Part shown: positions 1-5,255 of the stretch, piece by piece
Numbering within the stretch: position 1 is the stretch's first letter
Layout: the number at the start of each line of letters is the position of its first letter
Source: a virus
Virus record (IMG/VR): IMGVR_UViG_3300036981_000049
Span: 1-22,110 of that record
Reading direction: 5' to 3' (one strand)
DNA: 22,110 nucleotides
Translations under genes and position numbers: made by a program
Notes under the pieces: generated by a model
What the model saw: only the letters and a program-made list of their open reading frames with translations
Databases searched by the model: none
Told to the model about the DNA's origin: nothing

Positions 1-104
1 GGTGATGGTTGGTGGTGGTTGGTGGTGGAGTCTGTATTGTAATCAATTGTTTTGCACCTGTAAATGGTAAAACTTTGTTTTATTTGGTTGGTTGGTGGTG
101 GTTG
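1..104 (+). repeat. Two G-rich GGTTGG/GGTGG tracts (1-30 and 86-104)
   Basis: The first tract has eight GG pairs separated by 1-4 bases (1-28), and the second has five (86-101). A 15-base stretch, GGTTGGTGGTGGTTG, is identical in both (7-21 and 90-104). Four closely spaced GG pairs match the pattern of two-layer G-quadruplexes, so each tract could fold on the + strand. This folding is inferred from pattern only. No gene is visible between them. Confidence 0.6.
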
Positions 105-114
105 TAAGGGATTT

Positions 115-200
115 TTTTGTAAAATGGTCAACTGCCTTAAATTCTCTGGGAGTAAAGGAAAGTTTTGTAAAATGGGCAACCGCTCTTAAATTCTCTGGGA
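115..200 (+). repeat. Imperfect direct repeat pair, 37 and 38 bp
   Basis: Copy 1 is 115-151 and copy 2 is 163-200, separated by 11 bases. Both begin TTTTGTAAAATGG and end TTAAATTCTCTGGGA. Only the middle 9-10 bases differ (TCAACTGCC against GCAACCGCTC). The start-to-start spacing of 48 bp and the conserved ends with a variable centre suggest a duplicated protein-binding or promoter element rather than random similarity. They lie just upstream of a perfect TATAAT box at 222-227. Confidence 0.75.
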
Positions 201-201
201 T

Positions 202-227
202 TTGTAAAGTGAGTATTAATATATAAT
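202..227 (+). promoter_or_regulatory. Possible promoter with TATAAT box
   Basis: A perfect TATAAT occurs at 222-227 in an AT-rich patch, with TTGTAA at 202-207 as the nearest -35-like hexamer. The spacer is only 14 bp, shorter than the 16-18 bp usual for sigma-70. The box alone is convincing but the pair is weak. A transcript from here would read through the repeat region into terS. Confidence 0.25.
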
Positions 228-265
228 AAGAATTACATATATCCCCGGAAACGGTATTTAAAGCG

Positions 266-380
266 GTTTACCCCATCGACAAAACATCAATTTACATGAT
301 AGCGATCCCTTTCGATCATTCGACAAAACATCCCTTTGCAGATTTCCCCATCGATCAAACAAAGCTTTGCAGGTTTACCG
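266..380 (+). repeat. Interspersed short repeats (CGACAAAACATC, CTTTGCAG, GGTTTACC)
   Basis: CGACAAAACATC occurs at 277-288 and 321-332. CTTTGCAG occurs at 334-341 and 365-372. GGTTTACC occurs at 266-273 and 372-379. A CCCCATCGA core occurs near 271 and 347. CGACAAA is the reverse complement of the TTTGTCG that ends each 18-bp repeat further downstream, so the two repeat families may be related in inverted orientation. This mosaic resembles arrays of replication- or packaging-initiator sites, but no function can be assigned from sequence. Confidence 0.55.
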
Positions 381-513
381 TCACAGATTCCTTTGTCGCC
401 GGGTGTCCTGTCACAGATTCCTTTGTCGTGTCACAGATTCCTTTGTCGCCGGGTGTCGTGTCGTGTCACAGATTCCTTTGTCGGCTGGTGTCGTGTCACA
501 GATTCCTTTGTCG
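381..513 (+). repeat. Five copies of an 18-bp iteron-like repeat
   Basis: TCACAGATTCCTTTGTCG is present without mismatch at 381-398, 411-428, 431-448, 466-483 and 496-513. The start-to-start distances are 30, 20, 35 and 30 bp, all multiples of five, because the spacers are built from GTGTC/CTGTC-like pentamers. Exact conservation of the 18-mer amid variable spacers suggests either recent expansion or selection for a binding site. Iterons at replication origins and packaging sites look like this. Confidence 0.85.
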
Positions 514-680
514 GCTGGTGTCCTGTCGTGTCGGCGGCTGGTGTCGTGTCGTGTCGTGTCCTGTCCTGTCGTGTCGGCGGCTGGTTGTCCTGTCCTGTCG
601 GCTGGTGGTTACCGGGTTACCGTTGCGCGGTGTCGTGTCCTGTCGCGCAACCGTGTCGTGTCGTGTCTATGCGTGTCTAT
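503..680 (+). repeat. Adenine-free GTGTC/CTGTC pentanucleotide tract
   Basis: From 503 to 610 the + strand contains no A at all. Bases 541-575 are seven exact pentamers, GTGTC or CTGTC. A 21-base block beginning CCTGTCGTGTCGG and ending CGGCTGGT occurs twice (522-542 and 565-585). GTGTC units continue to about 680 with a few A residues. All three stop codons need A, so every + frame stays open here and the long overlapping open frames are artefacts. The strand asymmetry would give an adenine-free RNA if transcribed rightward. Confidence 0.85.
622..651 (+). other. Inverted repeat GTTGCGCG / CGCGCAAC
   Basis: An 8-bp perfect stem (622-629 with 644-651) closes a 14-base loop made of GTGTC-type sequence. 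No run of T follows, so it is not an ordinary intrinsic terminator. Its role is unknown. It could be a DNA cruciform or protein-recognition site in the repeat region. Confidence 0.45.
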
Positions 681-733
681 GCGTGTCTGGTGGCGCGGTG
701 AGCGACCTACCCCCGGCATCGAGGGCACCAGGG

Positions 734-756
734 GGGCCAGGCAATGCCGCTGGCCC
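734..756 (+). other. GC-rich hairpin GGGCCAG / CTGGCCC
   Basis: A 7-bp perfect stem (734-740 with 750-756) has a 9-base loop. It lies at the end of the GC-rich repeat block, just before the AT-rich terS upstream patch. There is no T-tract on either strand next to it, so a terminator role is not supported. Confidence 0.4.
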
Positions 757-823
757 ACCCCCAGTATCGCAGTAAAATACAAAATCTGACCACAAAACAA
801 GCATTTACACGTTACCGATATGC

Positions 824-841
824 CTAAAATTATAGTTTTAG
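824..841. promoter_or_regulatory. Operator-like palindrome upstream of terS
   Basis: CTAAAATTATAGTTTTAG is a near-perfect 18-bp palindrome, with 16 of 18 positions symmetric, centred about 58 bp before the terS start. AT-rich dyads of this kind are typical repressor or activator sites. It lies just upstream of the putative TTTACA/TATCAT promoter. Function is inferred from symmetry and position only. Confidence 0.35.
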
Positions 842-852
842 TGTAAAAGGTC

Positions 853-881
853 TTTACATTTAAACCCCCCATTGTTATCAT
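853..881 (+). promoter_or_regulatory. Putative sigma-70 promoter for the late operon (near-leaderless terS)
   Basis: TTTACA (853-858) and TATCAT (876-881) are separated by exactly 17 bp, each one mismatch from consensus. Transcription would begin near 888-890, one to three bases before the terS ATG at 891. No Shine-Dalgarno sequence precedes that ATG, unlike most other genes in the window, so a leaderless or almost leaderless message would fit. This remains a pattern-based prediction. Confidence 0.4.
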
Positions 882-890
882 AAATGTACC

Positions 891-1433
891 ATGAAAACGA
901 ACCCTTCGACACCTGCACCAACATTACCGGATTGGCTCAAGCCGGAACCGTATCCAACGACTCGAACCAAACTCGAACTCGTCGAAATGACGTATGAAAA
1001 CCTGTTCGAGTCCTCCATTGATGCTATCCAGGGTGGGCATTCACTCGCCCACATTATCGAGAATGACCCTCGTAACATCGAGTTCGGTAGGTTTCTCCGA
1101 TGGATTAACAAGAACAAGGCCAGGAGGCAACGCCTGAAAGAGGCTCGCGAGATCGCCGCAGACATCCTGGTGAGTCAGACCATCAGCATTGCCGATAACG
1201 CTGACCCGGTGACCGCCAACGTCGCGAAGTTGCAGATCGACAGCCGGTGGAAGACTGCCGGTAAGTGGAATCCTAACCAGTATGGTGATAAGCAACGTAT
1301 CGACATCAGAACGGGCGAGTTGAGCGAGGCCGAACTCGACAACTTCTCGACTGAGGACTTGAAACGGATGATAATAGAAGGTGAGTACGAAAACTTGCCC
1401 GATGACAACGACACCGAGGAGGATGGAGAGTGA
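891..1433 (+). CDS. terS: Terminase small subunit (Sf6-type)
   Basis: A 180-residue protein that would recognise the phage genome and hand it to the large terminase for packaging. Residues about 45-75 look like a helix-turn-helix (SLAHIIENDPRNIEFGRFLRW, shortened). They are followed by a basic helix with KARRQR, a segment ending ADILVSQTISIAD, and then LQIDSRWKTAGKW with a nearby YGDK. The last pattern is typical of Sf6-like small terminases, where a helical oligomerisation core follows the DNA-binding domain. The C-terminus is very acidic (DDNDTEEDGE), a usual site for contact with the large subunit. Position as first gene before a large terminase supports the call. The ATG at 891 has no Shine-Dalgarno sequence but is the only sensible start, and the promoter just upstream may give a leaderless message. 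Confidence 0.85.
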   Translation: MKTNPSTPAPTLPDWLKPEPYPTTRTKLELVEMTYENLFESSIDAIQGGHSLAHIIENDPRNIEFGRFLRWINKNKARRQRLKEAREIAADILVSQTISIADNADPVTANVAKLQIDSRWKTAGKWNPNQYGDKQRIDIRTGELSEAELDNFSTEDLKRMIIEGEYENLPDDNDTEEDGE

Positions 1434-1546
1434 TGCACTGGTTGATAATTGTGTTGTGTGTGATAGTGTTGATAGTGGTCGCATTATCAATTGATGGTGG
1501 TGGTATGAAGACAAGCCGACAACGACAGGGGAGGGGGAGAGCATGA
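1433..1546 (+). CDS. Small single-pass membrane protein, 37 residues
   Basis: This short frame begins in the TGATG overlap with the terS stop and ends in an ATGA overlap with the next gene, so it fills the gap exactly. A GGAG-type ribosome site (in GAGGATGGAGAG) precedes the start. The product begins MHWLIIVLCVIVLIVVALSI, an uninterrupted hydrophobic stretch of about 18 residues long enough to span a membrane. It continues with GGG and a basic Arg/Lys-rich tail (RQRQGRGRA). It has no recognised family. The basic end would favour a cytoplasmic C-terminus. Possible roles are a holin-like or membrane-anchoring peptide, but nothing in the sequence decides this. It is easily missed because of its length. 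Confidence 0.55.
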   Translation: MHWLIIVLCVIVLIVVALSIDGGGMKTSRQRQGRGRA

Positions 1547-1998
1547 TGGGAGCAGGGTATGGAGGGAACGCGAAGACGGAGGTGTGTCACGGTTCGCTGG
1601 AGAGGGAGTTGGAGCGGGTTGACAATCAACTTACCGAGATGGAGGCGTTCGCACTTGCTCTCGATAGGTTCCTGACCAGTCCGATACGCCATGATGTGCT
1701 GGGCAACCGGGAGGAGCATACGTTCCTCTACGCGCTGTACGGGGCATTGGCGATCAGATTGCCGCAGTTGAGAGGGGAACGCCTCCCCCTCATCGAGTTG
1801 ATCGAGAAAGAGGCGGCGAGGAAGGGTGAGGACAGACCGCTGGTGATCGCGCCGCTGTTCGATGTGAGGGATGGTGTTGATAGCAGGTTTGATGTCGGGT
1901 TCGACTCGCCGGATGGTGTCTGGAGAGCGGTTGACAGTTTTGCGCTCCTGGTGAACGCTGAGAAGAGAGCGGATGAGTTGAACGGGGTACGCGCATGA
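1543..1998 (+). CDS. Hypothetical protein in the terminase cluster
   Basis: A 151-residue protein that I do not recognise. A very strong purine-rich site (GGGGAGGGGGAGAG) precedes the tandem ATGATG, so it may start at 1543 or 1546. Residues about 18-50 look like a charged amphipathic helix (ERELERVDNQLTEMEAFALA), and the middle has alternating hydrophobic and charged residues with no membrane segment. It shares overlapping start and stop codons with the genes on both sides, indicating translational coupling within the packaging operon. Location between the terminase subunits suggests a role in packaging or in nucleotide metabolism with its neighbour, but this is conjecture. Confidence 0.7.
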   Translation: MMGAGYGGNAKTEVCHGSLERELERVDNQLTEMEAFALALDRFLTSPIRHDVLGNREEHTFLYALYGALAIRLPQLRGERLPLIELIEKEAARKGEDRPLVIAPLFDVRDGVDSRFDVGFDSPDGVWRAVDSFALLVNAEKRADELNGVRA

Positions 1999-2534
1999 TG
2001 CACGATAACGATGGATCAAAGGTCTACTGGCGGGACACCGCCGCTGAAGCGTTGGGGAAGATGAACCGACCCCCACCTGACCCGACCCTTGAGCCTGACG
2101 AGAAGAACTTGAAGGCTGTCTTGACTCACTTGTCGAAAGAGATGTTGAATATGCGGGTTTACCTTGAGAGTTTTCCGGTTCCGCGTGTGGCTCCATCCCC
2201 GACCCACCCATCGATAACATCCCCTGCCACCTTTGAGAAGATTGTCGATGAGCGGTTGGCCTACTGTCGGCGCATCCTGCTGGCTAAGAACGAGGAGTAT
2301 TCCCGTAACGGTGACCGCCTTCACAACTTTCGGTCAGCCGCCCGGATACGCGACACCGACCCCATGACCGCGCTCCTGGGTATGAAGGTCAAGCACGATG
2401 TCAGTATCGACGACCTTGTCCTCGACTGTCTGGAGGGCAAGCCTGTCCACCTCGACAGACTCGCTGAGAAGATGACCGACTCGATCAACTACCTTCTGTT
2501 GCTGGAGGCTTTGATCCGTGAGCAACAAGCCTAA
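1995..2534 (+). CDS. DUF1599-like protein (nucleotide-modification-associated domain)
   Basis: A 179-residue protein. The C-terminal half has the pattern I associate with the DUF1599 / nucleotide modification associated domain 1 family: a helix with KNEEYSRNGDRLHNF, then AARI, MTALLGMKVKHDVSIDDLV, and a final EKMTDSINYLLLLEALI. Conserved Glu, Asn, His, Asp and Asn residues in these helices resemble those of all-alpha nucleotide-binding folds. Residues 1-85 are Pro-rich and look variable. The family is common in phages, but its biochemical role is not firmly established, so none is claimed. The start overlaps the previous stop (ATGATG). The end overlaps the large terminase by 17 bp, and its 3' end carries the terminase ribosome site. 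Confidence 0.65.
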   Translation: MMHDNDGSKVYWRDTAAEALGKMNRPPPDPTLEPDEKNLKAVLTHLSKEMLNMRVYLESFPVPRVAPSPTHPSITSPATFEKIVDERLAYCRRILLAKNEEYSRNGDRLHNFRSAARIRDTDPMTALLGMKVKHDVSIDDLVLDCLEGKPVHLDRLAEKMTDSINYLLLLEALIREQQA

Positions 2535-5070
2535 CGCGGCTAACATCCTCGCGGTACTCGCCAGGAGGGAGGCCGCTCGTAACTCGCTGGCGACCTTCTC
2601 GGCGACCTACCTGGAGGTGGTCCCCGCCGCGCATCATGTCCTGATGTGCAATATCATCGATAGGCTACTGGGCGATGAGTGGGATGACCTTATTATCTGT
2701 ATGCCGCCGGGCAGCGCGAAAGCCCTCGCACTCGACACACCTGTTCCCACACCTTCAGGTTGGACTCGGATAGGCGACCTCCGGCCTGGAGACACCGTGT
2801 TCGATGAGAATGGGACTCCTTGTTCCGTTACCTGGAGAAGTCCCGTCTTCCGTAACCGTCCTGTCTATTCGGTAACGACCGACTGTGGGGATGAGATCAT
2901 TGCTGACCACGACCATGAGTGGTTGGTTCGATTGTGTGGAAAAAAGAGGAAGGAACTCAAAGGAGTCGATAGGTGGGGGAAACCGAACGATCATTACAAA
3001 CAGATATTGAAGGATCGTTCTCCAGGATTCAAGATTAAAGAGACTCATCAGCTTTGCAAGAAACGGTCAAAACGCCCTATGATTCAGCGTGCCGCCGCTC
3101 TTGAACTCCCTGATACGTTCCTCCCCATCGACCCTTATTTGCTCGGTGTTTGGCTCGGAGATGGAACCAGTGGGTCAATGTCAATCACTTCCGGTGATGA
3201 AGACCGAGAGTGGATGCGGGAGGAACTGGCACGACTTGGATACACCACCAGCGACCGGAAACAGACTTATTTGTTCGGTATTCTTGATGTCCGTTATTTA
3301 TTCGTCAAGATGGGGCTTGTTCACAATCCCGCTGAGAATAATTTTGGGCGAAAACATATTCCAGAGGTCTACCTTCGAGGGTCATATCGGCAACGTCTAT
3401 CTCTGCTTCAAGGGTTGATTGACACCGATGGGACAGTGTGCAAGTCGAGAGGGTGTACGACTTTCACCAACACCAACCTCGAACTTTCTCTTCAATTGAG
3501 AGAACTTGTAAGGACTCTTGGTGTGAAGGCTGGATGGTCGGAAGGTCGTGCTATGCTGGATGGTGTTGACCATGGGCCGTATTATAATGTATCGTTCTAC
3601 CTGAAAGATTCCGCCAGACTACCAAGGAAGGCGATATTGACGCGAAATCAATACCGGACACCAAATACTTATATCGATGTCGTTCCAGTTGGGTTTGCGG
3701 ATACAGTTTGTATCGAGGTGGATTCACCCTCGCATCTGTTTCTTTGTGGGAAGTCTATGACACCCACTCACAACTCGTTCTACACATCGATTGCATTACC
3801 GGCGTACTTCATCGGCAAGAATCCCACCAAGACAGTCCTGACCGCCTCGCATGGCTTCGACCTCGCTGAGAAGTGGGGTAAGCGAGTGCGTAACATCGTC
3901 GCCAGTGATAAGTATCATCTTGCGACAGGGGTTAAACTGTCCAGCGACAGCCGCGCCGCCGCGCAATGGACAACGACCAAGGGTGGGGAGTTTTTCGGTG
4001 TGGGTTGCGGTGGTGGTGTCCTGGGAAGGCGTGGTGACCTAGTCGTCATCGATGATCCCATCTCCGGTTGGGAGATGGCGCAGTCTGCGACACAGTTGAC
4101 CAAGCTTCACCAGTGGTACGAGACAGACCTTCTCAGCCGGTTAAAGCCGCACGGTAAGATTGTGTTGATCTGCCAGCGTCTTGCCCGTAACGACCTCGCT
4201 GGTTACATTATGGACAGGAACGCGGCGAGTGCCACCCGCCGTCTCAAGACCCTCATATTACCAATGGAGTGTGTCGATGAAGACAACGACCCCCTTGGTC
4301 GATCTATTGGCGACCGCCTGTGGCCCGAATGGTATACCCCTGAGATGGTCACCGACTTTAAGCGAGATGACTTCATCTGGCGTACAATGTACCAACAAGA
4401 GCCTCCTGCCGACGACGGAGCATGGGTCAACACAGACGACATCCAGTTCCGACCTACCCCTCAAATAACACCGGGAACGCCTATTTATGGAGCATCAGAC
4501 CTTGCCTTGTCCGTTAACTCCGGCGACTACACAGTACATGCGTTGGTGGCTATCGATTCCGAGGGAGATTGGGACATCTTTCATTGCCAACGAAAACGGT
4601 GTGACCCTGATGAATCATCGGCAGATTTGGTTAATCTGTGTGCAACATACACTCCGAACGAGTGGCTCATTGATGACGACAACGCAAGCAAAGTATTTAT
4701 GCCGCTTGTGGCGACCAAGGCGCGGCAACTCGGTGTCCCAGTTCCCTGGAAACCTCTCCCGATAAGAGGCCAAGACAAGGAGACACGCGCCGCCGCTCTC
4801 CGGGGTCAGTTCAAACGCCGTAAAATCTATATGCCAGCCGATGCACCGTTCGCCAGATGGCTTGTGCCGGAACTCATCAAGTTTCCCAACGCTGAAGGGC
4901 AGGGAGTCGATGATGGAGTCGATACTTTGTCCTTGCTAGGTCGCCGTTTATCCGCTATATCTTCTAAATATACACCCCCACCCCCGAAGAAGCTCCCAAC
5001 CATGTCTGAGATGACATTAGAGGGGCTTTGGGACACCGCCCCGAAACAATCGAGGAACAGACGGATATGA
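2518..5070 (+). CDS. terL: Terminase large subunit interrupted by an intein
   Basis: The packaging motor ATPase and nuclease, translated as an 850-residue precursor. Removal of the intein (residues 69-419) leaves a 499-residue enzyme, a normal size for the family. The ATPase P-loop is MPPGSAK (62-68) joined after splicing to SFYTS (from 420). Walker B is LVVIDDP, with Asp512 and Asp513. The RNase H-like nuclease shows Asp661 (YGASDLA), Asp719-721 (LIDDDN) and Asp802 (DDGVDTLS), which would bind metal and cut the concatemer. The start is GTG at 2518, chosen because GGAGG lies nine bases upstream (2504-2508) and the N-terminus then begins directly in the usual helical region. The gene overlaps the upstream gene by 17 bp and the next gene by ATGA. 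Activity should require protein splicing, since the insert splits the P-loop. Confidence 0.95.
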   Translation: MSNKPNAANILAVLARREAARNSLATFSATYLEVVPAAHHVLMCNIIDRLLGDEWDDLIICMPPGSAKALALDTPVPTPSGWTRIGDLRPGDTVFDENGTPCSVTWRSPVFRNRPVYSVTTDCGDEIIADHDHEWLVRLCGKKRKELKGVDRWGKPNDHYKQILKDRSPGFKIKETHQLCKKRSKRPMIQRAAALELPDTFLPIDPYLLGVWLGDGTSGSMSITSGDEDREWMREELARLGYTTSDRKQTYLFGILDVRYLFVKMGLVHNPAENNFGRKHIPEVYLRGSYRQRLSLLQGLIDTDGTVCKSRGCTTFTNTNLELSLQLRELVRTLGVKAGWSEGRAMLDGVDHGPYYNVSFYLKDSARLPRKAILTRNQYRTPNTYIDVVPVGFADTVCIEVDSPSHLFLCGKSMTPTHNSFYTSIALPAYFIGKNPTKTVLTASHGFDLAEKWGKRVRNIVASDKYHLATGVKLSSDSRAAAQWTTTKGGEFFGVGCGGGVLGRRGDLVVIDDPISGWEMAQSATQLTKLHQWYETDLLSRLKPHGKIVLICQRLARNDLAGYIMDRNAASATRRLKTLILPMECVDEDNDPLGRSIGDRLWPEWYTPEMVTDFKRDDFIWRTMYQQEPPADDGAWVNTDDIQFRPTPQITPGTPIYGASDLALSVNSGDYTVHALVAIDSEGDWDIFHCQRKRCDPDESSADLVNLCATYTPNEWLIDDDNASKVFMPLVATKARQLGVPVPWKPLPIRGQDKETRAAALRGQFKRRKIYMPADAPFARWLVPELIKFPNAEGQGVDDGVDTLSLLGRRLSAISSKYTPPPPKKLPTMSEMTLEGLWDTAPKQSRNRRI
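2722..3774 (+). mobile_element. Class 3-type intein with LAGLIDADG homing endonuclease, in terL
   Basis: An in-frame insert of 351 residues between Lys68 and Ser420 of the terminase. It begins ALALDTPVPTPSGW, so residue 1 is Ala rather than the usual Cys or Ser. Block B has HEW (His133, Trp135). Block F has DTVCIEV with Cys398 where standard inteins have Asp. Block G ends PTHN, with Thr417, His418 and Asn419, followed by Ser420. Trp at B:12, Cys at F:4 and Thr at G:5 are the WCT signature of class 3 inteins, which splice through the internal block F Cys. The two endonuclease motifs are LLGVWLGDG (208-216) and LLQGLIDTDG (296-305), with both catalytic-type acidic residues kept. The central part looks richer in A and T than the exteins. 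By known family behaviour it should excise itself and home into intein-free terL genes. Confidence 0.93.
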
Positions 5071-5255
5071 AAAGCAATGTCGCCAAAGCACTTGTCGGCC
5101 CCACTGGTGGTCGTCCGAAATTACTCGGCCCGAAAATGGATGGAACCGGCCCACATGGGCAAGGTATGGGGCCAGGACAGGGGAAGGGTGACCACCTCTG
5201 GAAACCAAAAGCGGCAATGACCATTAAAGCTCTTCGCGGGGGCAAGAAGCCATGA
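5067..5255 (+). CDS. Small Gly-rich protein between terminase and portal
   Basis: A 62-residue basic protein starting at the ATG that overlaps the terL stop (ATGA). GAGGAA lies about 10 bases upstream. A longer frame from TTG at 5028 is possible but less likely. The centre contains PKMDGTGPHGQGMGPGQGKG, a Gly/Pro-rich loop with a DGTGP motif resembling short Gly-rich proteins such as DUF5320. That resemblance is weak and gives no function. It ends in basic residues (RGGKKP). The gene is tightly coupled to terminase and portal, whose ATG overlaps its stop. Similar tiny genes often sit between terL and portal in podoviruses. Confidence 0.7.
   Translation: MKSNVAKALVGPTGGRPKLLGPKMDGTGPHGQGMGPGQGKGDHLWKPKAAMTIKALRGGKKP

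Larger units (their letters stand above)
1..890. other. Long non-coding, repeat-rich region upstream of the terminase genes
   Basis: No convincing gene lies in these 890 bases. In order the region holds a G-rich tract, a second G-rich tract, a 37/38-bp direct repeat pair, an AT-rich patch with a TATAAT box, short interspersed repeats built around CGACAAA and CTTTG, five copies of an 18-bp repeat, a GTGTC/CTGTC pentanucleotide tract, two GC hairpins, and an AT-rich patch ending at the terS start. Regions just upstream of the small terminase gene often carry packaging recognition sites (cos or pac), and iteron-like repeats also mark origins. Either role is an inference here. Open frames through 296-789 on the + strand exist because the tract almost lacks adenine and so lacks stop codons. 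Confidence 0.8.

Noticed and set aside
381-513. CRISPR array interpretation of the five 18-bp repeats
   Set aside because: The repeats are too short, the spacers are 2-17 bases of simple pentamers rather than unique 30-mers, and no cas genes are present.
296-789. Three overlapping + strand reading frames of 121-159 residues, Cys- and Ser-rich
   Set aside because: All three frames are open at once because the tract is almost free of A and every stop codon contains A. The products are only translated pentamer repeats, with no ribosome site or family resemblance.
609-881. Minus-strand frame of 90 residues upstream of terS
   Set aside because: It reads through the repeat tract and ends in low-complexity Arg/Thr/His repeats. 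There is no plausible ribosome site or family pattern, and it opposes the direction of every other gene.
1306-2220. Long minus-strand open frame (304 residues) antisense to the terminase cluster
   Set aside because: It is a shadow of coupled + strand genes with good starts. The protein is Ser/Arg/Pro/His-rich and has no recognisable domain.
5028-5066. TTG start extending the small gene after terL
   Set aside because: The ATG at 5067 overlaps the terL stop and has a GAGGAA site at good distance. The extension merely reads the terL 3' end in another frame.
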